Shown here: piece after piece, positions 1 through 6,137 of the stretch | How the letters are laid out: each line of letters begins with the position of its first letter | How positions within the stretch are numbered: the stretch's first letter is position 1 | Assembly: GCA_904502165.1 (NCBI GenBank) | Contig: CAJGDB010000068.1 | Span: 1-10,217, forward strand | Direction of reading: 5' to 3' | Length of the DNA stretch: 10,217 nucleotides | DNA from: an uncultured Akkermansia sp. | GTDB taxonomy: Bacteria > Verrucomicrobiota > Verrucomicrobiia > Verrucomicrobiales > Akkermansiaceae | Position numbers and translations under genes: made by a program | Notes under the pieces: model-generated | What the model saw: the letters and a program-made list of their open reading frames with translations, nothing else | Database searches by the model: none | Told to the model about the DNA's origin: nothing

Positions 1-332
1 CAGATTGCGGACTTTCTCCCTGCTACTGGGCCAGTGAGGAGAAGAATGCCAAAGCTGAAATCGATTTCCTTTGCACCGTGCGCGGTAATATCGTGCCTAT
101 CGAGGTCAAGAGTGGCCATAATACCCAGGCAAAAAGCCTGCATGTCTATTGCCAGCGTTTCCAACCGAAACAAGCAGTCAGAACCTCATTAAATCCGTTC
201 TGCAGAAACGAAATTTCCTTCAAGAAGCCCGAATATAATCACAAAGCGGCAACCCTCCTTGATTTGCCCCTCTACGCATTGTCCCGCTTGCGTGAGGAAC
301 TGGAAAGCTCTCTCAATTCTTTTACTGCATAA
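1..332 (+). CDS. AAA ATPase with DUF4143-type C-terminal domain, 3' part only
   Basis: The reading frame is open from the window edge (first full codon at 3) to TAA at 330-332, giving the last 109 residues of a longer protein. What is seen: a YW-x2-E start, then AEIDFL, then IPIEVKSG-like VPIEVKSGHNTQAKSL, then a leucine-rich end (LLDLPLYALSRLREEL). This order, D in 'EIDFL' followed by 'EVK', is the nuclease-like signature at the C-terminus of the DUF4143 half of large bacterial AAA ATPases (about 370-450 residues), whose cellular role is poorly known. The N-terminal ATPase half lies outside the window, so whether the P-loop is intact cannot be judged. The only in-frame start inside the window (GTG at 78) is internal and not a true start. 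The next gene begins 17 bases later on the same strand. Confidence 0.8.
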   Translation, partial: DCGLSPCYWASEEKNAKAEIDFLCTVRGNIVPIEVKSGHNTQAKSLHVYCQRFQPKQAVRTSLNPFCRNEISFKKPEYNHKAATLLDLPLYALSRLREELESSLNSFTA

Positions 333-349
333 AGTTTTCTATTATAATT

Positions 350-1234
350 ATGAGAATTACACCTTGGCTTATTTTTTTGCTGGTATCTACCACTATAGCT
401 TTTATATACCCTTATCTCATACATTCTTTCACTAAATTGGATTTGCCTGGAAATATTGGAGAGTTTGGTGATATGTATGGAGTGCTGAATCCTGTGATAT
501 CAGCTTTGGCTTTTTTTGGTGTGATGTATTCATTATTTCTGCAGCAAAAACAGATAAGATTGCAACGAGAAGATTTGAAAAATCAGAGAGCAGATTTGAA
601 ACTTCAGCGAGAAGAGATGGTGAAACAACGTGAGGTGAGTGAAGCCCAGACTCGTCAATTTGAAGCGCAAGTTAAGCTGGCTGAAAAAGGGCAAAAGATA
701 GATGAATTGTATAAGCGGCTAACAATTGTTGTTCAATTTGCGGAAGAGGTAGTGTTTGCTAGTTTGAAAACATCAATTTCTTATGATGAACGACAAAAAC
801 AAGCTGAAATGAGTGAAAAAGCCACTCGAGCAATATATATGATTCAAGTGAATCTAAAGGCTATATTGCGCACTTGTTATAAAGGATTGCAAACCTTGCA
901 GGCAAAGAGAGAGTATATATATGATAGGTTTTTAAATGTGGAACGTTGGCTTGAGGCATTGTTGAGTATTATTCAATATGTGCGTTACAGTTTTAATGAG
1001 GAGGAATCTGTAGAGTTCGCCAAGATGATAATGTCAACGTGCTCTAATTCGCAGAAGTTTTTAATGTTCGCCTTTGCTGGGGCCGATGACCATGACCGAG
1101 GTGAGGATATACGATCTTTTTTAATTGAAAAGCAAATAGTTTCGCAAGAAATAATACCTGATATGTTATTAGACGCTGAATTTAGATGTAAGTTAGATGA
1201 TCTGATTCGCTCAATGAATACACATGAAAAATGA
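350..1234 (+). CDS. Two-helix membrane protein with coiled coil, PutAbiC-like putative phage defence protein
   Basis: A 294-residue protein. Residues 5-25 and 44-64 are membrane helices, with a short loop carrying GEFGDMYGVLNP between them. Residues 65-115 form a charged heptad-like coiled coil (repeats of LQRED / NQRAD / LQREE). The rest is a soluble helical domain with LLSIIQYVRY around residue 204. Two helices with a G-x-FG-x-x-x-G-x-L-x-P loop, then a coiled coil and a helical domain, is the layout of putative phage abortive-infection (PutAbiC, PF16872-like) proteins and of membrane effectors in some defence modules. I infer a toxin-like inner-membrane role; no catalytic site is visible. 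The gene is AT-rich: bases 781-840 are about 33% GC, against 70% in bases 5581-5640, which suggests horizontal transfer. ATG 350 has no Shine-Dalgarno and follows the ATPase gene by 17 bases. A strong terminator follows. Confidence 0.6.
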   Translation: MRITPWLIFLLVSTTIAFIYPYLIHSFTKLDLPGNIGEFGDMYGVLNPVISALAFFGVMYSLFLQQKQIRLQREDLKNQRADLKLQREEMVKQREVSEAQTRQFEAQVKLAEKGQKIDELYKRLTIVVQFAEEVVFASLKTSISYDERQKQAEMSEKATRAIYMIQVNLKAILRTCYKGLQTLQAKREYIYDRFLNVERWLEALLSIIQYVRYSFNEEESVEFAKMIMSTCSNSQKFLMFAFAGADDHDRGEDIRSFLIEKQIVSQEIIPDMLLDAEFRCKLDDLIRSMNTHEK

Positions 1235-1265
1235 AGATGTCGTAAGTCGAAGAACGTTTGATTAT

Positions 1266-1300
1266 GGAGCTTATCTGGTGTTTCAGATAAGCTCCTTTTT
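1266..1300 (+). terminator. Strong intrinsic terminator after the PutAbiC-like gene
   Basis: A perfect 12-bp stem (GGAGCTTATCTG at 1266-1277 with CAGATAAGCTCC at 1284-1295) closes a 6-nt loop and is followed by TTTTT at 1296-1300. It lies 31 bases past the stop of the membrane-protein gene. Read on the minus strand the hairpin has no T-run after it, so it serves the plus-strand unit mainly, although it also marks the downstream edge of the converging minus-strand operon. Confidence 0.9.
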
Positions 1301-1321
1301 ATACAATAATATTTAAGGAGA

Positions 1322-1537
1322 TTAGCTATGCTTCAGTTTCAGCGCATCAGTAAGCAACTGTGCCACCAGTTCATCGATGCTGATGTTGGCTGTGGCTGCC
1401 CAGATGGTGAGTAGGGGAGCAAATTCATCGGGCAGGGTGACCGTAAGTCATCCATCATGCCGTTCCATGAGCTCGCCAATTCTCGCGTCTAGATGTGGGG
1501 ATAAGGGCTTTGTGCCAGCCAGAACAGGCAGCCCCAT
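1322..1537 (-). pseudogene. Small ribbon-helix-helix-like gene interrupted by in-frame TGA
   Basis: The minus-strand frame starts at ATG 1537, sharing one base with the TAA of the upstream gene (TAATG overlap), and runs to TAA at 1322-1324. That is 71 codons plus a stop, but codon 30 is TGA (1448-1450). The part before it ends LDARIGELMERHDG. The part after it reads LTVTLPDEFAPLLTIW, then ANISIDELVAQLL. That second part has the strand-then-two-helices pattern of CopG/MetJ-like ribbon-helix-helix DNA-binding proteins ('TVTLPDE...'), so a small regulator or antitoxin is the best guess. Reading stays in the same frame on both sides of the stop, so a single substitution (from TGG or CGA) would explain it. 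TGA acts as a normal stop for other genes here (1232-1234, 1787-1789, 4294-4296). No start codon in this frame would rescue the second half. Confidence 0.55.
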
Positions 1538-1785
1538 TACAGTTCCAGCATAATAATCCGAGACTGTATCTCCGTTAAATCATTGCGATATGCAATCCTT
1601 TGGAAGTTTCCGCACTCTTCCATTATCAACTCATCAGCCATGGAGGTGTTTTCTCTGGCAAACTCGTCCATTATCATTTTCTGCTGTTGCAGGGCATCAT
1701 CCATGCTATCAAAAGGGCCGAGGCAGTCCATGGATAGGGCACCTTCGAAATTCATGCTTGCATATTGGAGAATATAGCGTTCCAT
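1537..1785 (-). CDS. Hypothetical 82-residue protein, second gene of the DpnI-like operon
   Basis: I do not recognise this family. The frame is open from 1842, but I chose ATG 1785 because it lies one base after the TGA of the DpnI-like gene (1787-1789), the usual sign of translational coupling; the longer start would overlap that gene by 56 bases. The product begins MERYILQYASMN, is acidic and Met-rich, and carries LGPFDSMDDALQQQKMIM (amphipathic helix) and a hydrophobic C-terminus (IIMLEL). There is no signal peptide or membrane helix. In Streptococcus pneumoniae the DpnI gene is also followed by a small gene (dpnD) of unclear role. The position is analogous, but I see no convincing similarity to DpnD. 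Its stop overlaps the start of the next small frame. It might modulate the nuclease or bind it; this is only context. Confidence 0.7.
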   Translation of the reverse strand: MERYILQYASMNFEGALSMDCLGPFDSMDDALQQQKMIMDEFARENTSMADELIMEECGNFQRIAYRNDLTEIQSRIIMLEL

Positions 1786-1786
1786 A

Positions 1787-2557
1787 TCACTTGATTTTTC
1801 TGTAGATACCACGGGTGGTAAATTCGATGAGCCCTTTGTCACGCAGGAATTGAAGTTGCTGGCGGATTTTTGCTTCGATGTTGTTATTGTGGGGGTGTCT
1901 GGCTTTCAGATGCGGTACAAAGGAGTACATCTGTTCCAGTGTGAAGGTTGTACCGAGTTTTTCGGTGCATTGGAGAACATCGAACAGCCAGCCGCGGCTT
2001 TCGATGCTCTTTGTCTGCAATGAATACACCTGGTTGTATTTTTTGCAGACTTCGTCTGCTGCGAGAACTACACCATTGCGGATGATGGAAATCTTAGCCG
2101 CTTCAGGAACTTTCCCCAGCAAGATATTGCATCCTTCCCATCCGGAGCGTCTGGCGGTATCGGGCAGCGGTTTGCGCTTTTCTATGATTTCAGGAATAAA
2201 GAAGCATTTAGGAACGATGATGAGGTTGTTGACCTCGTACCTGTCATAGTGCAGGAAAAAGAAACTGGGGTTATCGAGAGCGGTGATGCGCTTAATCATG
2301 GTACGATAAACGCCATCATTGACCGTGCGATTGAAATTGCTGCTTGTTGCCTTCTTACTTTTCAGCTCATATTGAGATTTGCAATGCTTGCAGATGTAGT
2401 CTTTGACCGGGGAATTTGCTTCGGCCCGGTGTATGGTGTTTTCGCCGCAGATGGGGCAGTACATGTTGCGGGCGAGCCAGTCTTCCGTCAGCACTCTCGC
2501 AATCTGTGCTGCGCTTTTGTAGCCTTGAATCAGGGCGGTGTTGAAACTTAAATCCAT
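1787..2557 (-). CDS. dpnI-like (dpnC): DpnI-like type IIM restriction endonuclease (cuts methylated GATC)
   Basis: A 256-residue homologue of DpnI (254 residues), alignable from end to end. Like DpnI it opens with a short N-terminal segment (YKSAAQIARVLTEDW), then has four zinc-binding cysteines at C34, C37, C56 and C59. The catalytic D53...E64-L65-K66 falls inside VKDYICKHCKSQYELKSKK. Then come TARRSGWEGCNI and a C-terminal winged-helix domain (about residues 185-256) with IRQQLQFLRDKGLIEF. In DpnI both the catalytic and the winged-helix domain recognise N6-methyladenine in GATC. The enzyme therefore destroys Dam-methylated invading DNA and needs no partner methylase, provided the host leaves GATC unmethylated. 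All catalytic and zinc residues are present, so activity is expected. It is the first gene of a minus-strand unit with two small genes, behind its own promoter. ATG 2557 has no clear Shine-Dalgarno. Confidence 0.95.
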   Translation of the reverse strand: MDLSFNTALIQGYKSAAQIARVLTEDWLARNMYCPICGENTIHRAEANSPVKDYICKHCKSQYELKSKKATSSNFNRTVNDGVYRTMIKRITALDNPSFFFLHYDRYEVNNLIIVPKCFFIPEIIEKRKPLPDTARRSGWEGCNILLGKVPEAAKISIIRNGVVLAADEVCKKYNQVYSLQTKSIESRGWLFDVLQCTEKLGTTFTLEQMYSFVPHLKARHPHNNNIEAKIRQQLQFLRDKGLIEFTTRGIYRKIK

Positions 2558-2578
2558 GAGGGCTGTTTTCTGATGTGT

Positions 2579-2606
2579 ATGTTAGCAGAAATGCGAATTT
2601 AATCAA
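2579..2606 (-). promoter_or_regulatory. Predicted promoter of the DpnI-like operon
   Basis: On the minus strand a -35 box TTGATT (2601-2606) and a -10 box TAACAT (2579-2584) are separated by 16 bases. Transcription would start near 2572, leaving a leader of about 15 nt before ATG 2557. The -35 box lies inside one arm of a perfect 12-bp inverted repeat shared with the divergent promoter. Confidence 0.55.
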
Positions 2607-2726
2607 GCCGGATGAAGTGCGGGTGAATGAGGTTCCGGAATCGATTCTGTTCTCCTGGCTTCGTGGGGGGATGTGTATTCTGTAACAGACAGGAGAAATT
2701 GTTTTTCCATAATAGGCTTGATTAAA
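2598..2726. promoter_or_regulatory. 12-bp inverted repeat covering both divergent -35 boxes (candidate operator)
   Basis: TTTAATCAAGCC at 2598-2609 and its exact reverse complement GGCTTGATTAAA at 2715-2726 lie 105 bases apart. Each arm contains the predicted -35 box of the promoter pointing outward from it (2601-2606 on minus, 2718-2723 on plus). A shared regulator, or a looped repressor, could control the DpnI-like operon and the three-repeat gene together. Twelve exact matches placed at both -35 elements are unlikely to be chance, but no binding protein is proven. Confidence 0.45.
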
Positions 2727-2745
2727 ACTGGCGTTAAATTATACT
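2718..2745 (+). promoter_or_regulatory. Predicted promoter of the three-repeat protein gene
   Basis: A -35 box TTGATT (2718-2723) and a -10 box TATACT (2740-2745, five of six consensus bases) are separated by 16 bases. Transcription would start near 2752. That leaves 6 nt before the TTG at 2758, or about 42 nt before the ATG at 2794. Confidence 0.55.
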
Positions 2746-2757
2746 GGCCTAAGCACG

Positions 2758-4296
2758 TTGTTTCCTTGTTTTTCTTTTTTACCTCTGCTTTCGATGATGT
2801 CTGGATGTACAGTTTTGATGTTGGGCCTTTCGCTGATGATGGGCGGATTGGAAAAATTCAAGCCTCTGGATTCAAATCCTGTGAAGGTGGAATGTGAGGA
2901 AAAAGTAAGCAAGAAGGTGATTACACAGAAGGCATCGGGGAAGGTTTCGCTCAGACGCCCTGGTGCATCGGATAGGAAGCCGGAAGGTGGGAGAGGAGAA
3001 GTTGGAAGGCTTGAAGAGGTTGGAAAGGATGGCGACACTGCGAATCACCACGAGAGACTGAATCAGATTGCCCGGGAATGCCTGGAGTGTGATGAATTGC
3101 GCTGGGCGGTTATCTGTGAATACTATGGGTGGCTGACTTCGCATTATCCCGCAGATAAGGTAGGAGGAAGTACTGGCATGGTCATTATCAATGGCAAGAA
3201 CTGCACGCCCTGCGGGGCAGGTACGGCCTCGGCCACGTTCCTGGGAACAGATAACAAGGAATATCGGTTTGCTCATGCCCGCCACAGTAGCTGCAAGCAT
3301 GCCAGCGAGCATTTTCATGATGCACAGTATTATCTTTTCTTTACTCCTGAGGGAAGGTTGCTGCAGGAGCAGTACAGGGAGGAGATTGAGGAATTGAAAC
3401 GCCTGAATGAAGGCAGAAAGCAGCAGAAGCCTGCTGGAGAGGGTAAGGAGTATTCAGCGTTGGCTTCGGACCAGATTATCCAGGAATGCCTGGAGTGTGA
3501 TGAGTTGCGCTGGGCGGTTATCTGTGAATACTACGGGTGGCTGACTTCGCATTATCCCGCAGATAAGGTAGGGGGAAGTACAGGCATGGTTATTATTAAT
3601 GGCAAGAACTGCACGCCTTGCGGGGCGGGTGCGTCCTCGGCCACGTTCCTGGGAACAGATAACAAGGAATATCGGTTTGCTCATGCCCGCCACAGTAGCT
3701 GCAAGCATGCCAGCGATTATTTCCATAACGCGCAGTACCACTTGTTCTTTACCCCTGAGGGACAGATGCTGCAGGAGCAGTACAGGGAGGAGATTGAGGA
3801 ATTGAAGCGCTTGAATGAAGGCAGAAAGCAGCAGAAGCCTGCTGGAAACGGCAAGGAGTTTTCTGAGTTGGCTTCGGACCAGATTATCCAGGAATGCCTG
3901 GAGTGTGATGAGTTGCGCTGGGCGGTTATCTGTGAATACTACGGGTGGCTGACTTCGCATTATCCCGCAGATAAGGTAGGGGGAAGTAGAGGCATGGTCA
4001 TCATCAATGGCAAGAACTGCACGCCTTGCGGGGCGGGTGCGTCCTCGGCCTTTTTCATAGGGCCAGACAACAAGGAGTATAATTTCGCCCATGCCCGCCA
4101 CAGTAGCTGCAAGCATGCCAGCGATTATTTCCATAACGCACAGTATCACCTTTTCTTCACTCCGGATGGCCGGCGGTTGCAGAGTGAATATGCCAGGGAA
4201 ATCCAGCAGTTACGGAAGCTCAATGCCAATAAGAAGAAACAGCAGAGGAAGAGGGATTCCTCAAAGCGCCGTAATTCGAACAATCGCCGCCGCTGA
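2758..4296 (+). CDS. Unrecognised exported-type protein with three near-identical Cys/His-rich 136-residue repeats
   Basis: Up to 512 residues. Residues 1-31 are hydrophobic with a lipobox-like MSGC (C17), so a lipoprotein or membrane anchor is possible, though the usual N-terminal positive charge is missing. Residues 32-102 are a charged linker. Three repeats follow, starting at residues 103, 239 and 375. In repeat 1 the Cys residues are C108, C111, C120, C149, C152 and C179, and all are kept in every copy, as are conserved His in FAHARHSSCKHAS and further on. CxxC pairs with His suggest metal binding or disulfides. Each repeat ends in a helical, Glu/Arg-rich spacer. The tail is extremely basic (KKKQQRKRDSSKRRNS). 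The start is uncertain: TTG 2758 gives the longest frame, but ATG 2794 or 2797 is also possible. It is divergent from the DpnI-like operon. I know no family for the repeat. Confidence 0.75.
   Translation: MFPCFSFLPLLSMMSGCTVLMLGLSLMMGGLEKFKPLDSNPVKVECEEKVSKKVITQKASGKVSLRRPGASDRKPEGGRGEVGRLEEVGKDGDTANHHERLNQIARECLECDELRWAVICEYYGWLTSHYPADKVGGSTGMVIINGKNCTPCGAGTASATFLGTDNKEYRFAHARHSSCKHASEHFHDAQYYLFFTPEGRLLQEQYREEIEELKRLNEGRKQQKPAGEGKEYSALASDQIIQECLECDELRWAVICEYYGWLTSHYPADKVGGSTGMVIINGKNCTPCGAGASSATFLGTDNKEYRFAHARHSSCKHASDYFHNAQYHLFFTPEGQMLQEQYREEIEELKRLNEGRKQQKPAGNGKEFSELASDQIIQECLECDELRWAVICEYYGWLTSHYPADKVGGSRGMVIINGKNCTPCGAGASSAFFIGPDNKEYNFAHARHSSCKHASDYFHNAQYHLFFTPDGRRLQSEYAREIQQLRKLNANKKKQQRKRDSSKRRNSNNRRR
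3064..4287 (+). repeat. Three tandem 408-bp coding repeats
   Basis: The units begin at 3064, 3472 and 3880, an exact period of 408 bases (136 codons), so the frame is kept. Identity is very high: bases 3083-3142 differ from 3491-3550 at only two positions, and 3491-3550 is identical to the matching stretch of unit 3. The third unit diverges after about 4165, where it passes into the basic tail. The lack of synonymous divergence points to recent duplication or continuing gene conversion. Confidence 0.95.
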
Positions 4297-4586
4297 GAAG
4301 CATCCTGCCTGACGCCTTTTTGCATACGTGCCCCAAAGATTTTGAGATACGAGGATTTACGATTTGCGAAATAATAATCAGTGACTTTCGCCGGATATGG
4401 GATAGATGGACGCTTTCTGCAGATGGCAGGGCTCATGATACCCCTGTGCAGAAATTTATGCAGAATACGATGATTACATGTCGTTTACAGCCTTTTTTCT
4501 GTAATTTCTGGGACACATTTGGCTTTTTTGAGGCGTTCCGGGCTTTTAGCCTTGATTCTCCGGCAGGATGCTGTTAGTTTCTGGGT
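4297..4586. other. Gap before the esterase gene, with an imperfect hairpin
   Basis: No convincing gene. At 4414-4454 an 8-bp stem (TTTCTGCA with TGCAGAAA) encloses a 5-nt left bulge and a 5-bp inner stem (CAGGG with CCCTG) with a 10-nt loop. It has no U-run, so it is not a standard terminator. A small TTACAG/CTGTAA hairpin lies near 4490-4510. I see no strong promoter for the esterase gene; TTGATT near 4552 with TAGTTT 17 bases on is weak. Confidence 0.35.
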
Positions 4587-6038
4587 ATGGCCAGATGTTG
4601 TCTCCGTTTTCTGTTTGCCTTATCTTTCTTCTCCGGCTGCTGTGCTTCTGCAGCTGCTCCGGCTCTTGAGCTGGGGAATGTCATGTTTGTGGGTGATTCC
4701 ATTACCCACGGGTTCAGAACAGCCTCGTATCGCTGGCCGTTGCATAAGACTTTGGTGGACAACGGAGTTGCGTTTACTGCCGTGGGTGTGCATGCCGGAA
4801 ATACCTTCCGCGAGGGGAGTGTGGCACCCGGTGTTGTGTATGCCGGGGTGGTATTCAATAACCGCCACTCTGCCATGAGCAGCGAGCGCGCGTATGAGGT
4901 TTCCGGCCGCAATAATGCTTCCAGTCGTCTGGGGCATAGCAATATCCGCCAGTGGCTGGGGTTGGATGCTGCGTATTCCGGCCCGTACCGGATTAACATG
5001 GCTCAGGAACGCCCGGATGTTTTTGTGCTGATGATTGGCACAAATGATACATTCTCCGATTACGGGCGCCGTGGCGGCTTCGGTCTGGAACACCATAGCC
5101 GGGAGGTGATGCAGAATCTGCTGGGGGTGCAGCAGGCTGATGGCACATTCCTCGGCGGCGACATGGAGGCAATCGTGCGCTCTATGCGCGAGGCAAACCC
5201 GGATTGCCGGATTCTTGTGCTGACTCTTCCCACCTGGCATGATTCCACTCCGCATTCCCATGCCCGGGCAGATTACCTTGCACTGCGCCGGATGAATGAG
5301 GGTATTGCCCGCTGGGCGGCTCAGCACCAGCTTCAGGTGGTAGATAGTAACAACGGGATGGTTGACCTGACCCGCAATGACAAACCGTGTGTGGGTGAGG
5401 CTTCATTCTTCTCTTCCAGAGATGGCCTGCATCCGACTCCGCAGGGCGATCTCATTATTGCTGAAACAGTGGCTCGGGCATTGGGCTGCCCCGGTCGCAC
5501 GGCTGGGCTGGAGCGGCGTGAATCTGTTTCTTTTTCTTATTCTGCGGCTGGTTCTGAGCCGGCGCTCGCGCCTGCTGAATGGGCGGCGGTGGATGCCCGG
5601 CAGGGATTTACGGTGGCCTTGCGTGCTTCTGTGGGCAACGGTGCACAGGATGGCTGGGAACGCGGCCCGGTTCTTTCGCTTGCGTTCAGCAAGGCCGATG
5701 CCGGGGTGAGCGGAAGTTTTTCCGTGAGTGAATCCGGTATTTTCTGGCAGGGCCGAGATATGCTCTTCAGCGCAGATATGGCGGCCAACCAGGATGAAAT
5801 ACGTGTAGCCTGGCACCCCGGCAATCAGGAGAAATCCATTCCCTCAGGGTTTTATATGTGGCTGGGGGACCGCCTTATCGGCGAGGCTCTGCCGGCGGAT
5901 GCGGCGCTTCCGGACGGAACGGAAAATGCTGTGTATGCCCAGATAACGGCAGCGGGTGTACCTGTGAGAATTGAATCTCTCCGGGGTAGCGCAGGCTGCT
6001 TTGCCCCTCCTGCCGGTGGGCAGAAGCTTCCGGAATAA
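4587..6038 (+). CDS. Secreted SGNH/GDSL-type esterase with C-terminal beta-rich domain
   Basis: A 483-residue exported hydrolase. The N-terminus (MARCCLRFLFALSFFSGC) is a signal peptide; FSGC at C18 could make it a lipoprotein, or ASA-A at 20-23 a normal cleavage site. The SGNH blocks are in order: GDSITHG with nucleophile S38, a Gly near 71, GTND at 151-154 (oxyanion Asn153), and DGLHPT with D279 and H282. The catalytic Ser-Asp-His triad is therefore complete. Residues about 305-483 form an extra domain rich in beta-type sequence, perhaps a glycan-binding sandwich. Such enzymes remove acetyl groups from polysaccharides or sialic acids. Beside a GH123 gene, mucin O-glycan deacetylation is a reasonable inference but not shown. 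The gene runs convergently with the GH123 gene. ATG 4587 has no Shine-Dalgarno; it fits the signal peptide. Confidence 0.85.
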   Translation: MARCCLRFLFALSFFSGCCASAAAPALELGNVMFVGDSITHGFRTASYRWPLHKTLVDNGVAFTAVGVHAGNTFREGSVAPGVVYAGVVFNNRHSAMSSERAYEVSGRNNASSRLGHSNIRQWLGLDAAYSGPYRINMAQERPDVFVLMIGTNDTFSDYGRRGGFGLEHHSREVMQNLLGVQQADGTFLGGDMEAIVRSMREANPDCRILVLTLPTWHDSTPHSHARADYLALRRMNEGIARWAAQHQLQVVDSNNGMVDLTRNDKPCVGEASFFSSRDGLHPTPQGDLIIAETVARALGCPGRTAGLERRESVSFSYSAAGSEPALAPAEWAAVDARQGFTVALRASVGNGAQDGWERGPVLSLAFSKADAGVSGSFSVSESGIFWQGRDMLFSADMAANQDEIRVAWHPGNQEKSIPSGFYMWLGDRLIGEALPADAALPDGTENAVYAQITAAGVPVRIESLRGSAGCFAPPAGGQKLPE

Positions 6039-6073
6039 GTCGGAATTGCCGTTTTGCCGGAGAGGCAGAAGCG

Positions 6074-6111
6074 CAACCGCATGCGTCTGGCTGGGCAGAG
6101 GCATGCGGTTG
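6074..6111. terminator. Long hairpin between convergent genes, possible bidirectional terminator
   Basis: CAACCGCATGC (6074-6084) pairs with GCATGCGGTTG (6101-6111), and the stem continues after one G-G mismatch with TCT/AGA, leaving an 8-nt loop. It sits midway between the ends of the esterase and GH123 genes. Neither side has a T-run, so it may act as a Rho-independent stop only weakly, or protect 3' ends. Confidence 0.5.
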
Positions 6112-6137
6112 AAATGTTCCGGAATGGGGTTCCGGTG

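Noticed and set aside
1448..1450. TGA as selenocysteine or reassigned tryptophan
   Set aside because: I see no SECIS-like hairpin directly after it, and TGA ends other genes in the window, so nonsense decay is simpler.
1786..1842. Longer start (1842) for the 82-residue gene
   Set aside because: It would overlap the end of the DpnI-like gene by 56 bases, and the added residues look like noise. ATG 1785, one base after the TGA, fits coupling better.
2673..2897. 74-codon plus-strand frame overlapping the start of the three-repeat gene
   Set aside because: It spans the predicted promoter and runs out of frame with the repeat gene, which has far stronger coding evidence.
3454..4149. 231-codon minus-strand frame across repeats 1-3
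   Set aside because: It is a shadow of the repeated coding DNA: it repeats with the same 408-bp period, is Arg/Ala-rich without domain character, and has no promoter.
3064..4287. Repeat unit as a phage minor-capsid (MuF-like) domain because of AHARHSSCKH
   Set aside because: The His-x-x-Cys-x-His-like likeness is short, the rest does not fit, and no phage genes are nearby.
4320..4577. 85-codon plus-strand frame in the gap after the three-repeat gene
   Set aside because: It has no start context, no domain character and odd composition (many Phe and Cys), and it overlaps hairpins; most likely noncoding.
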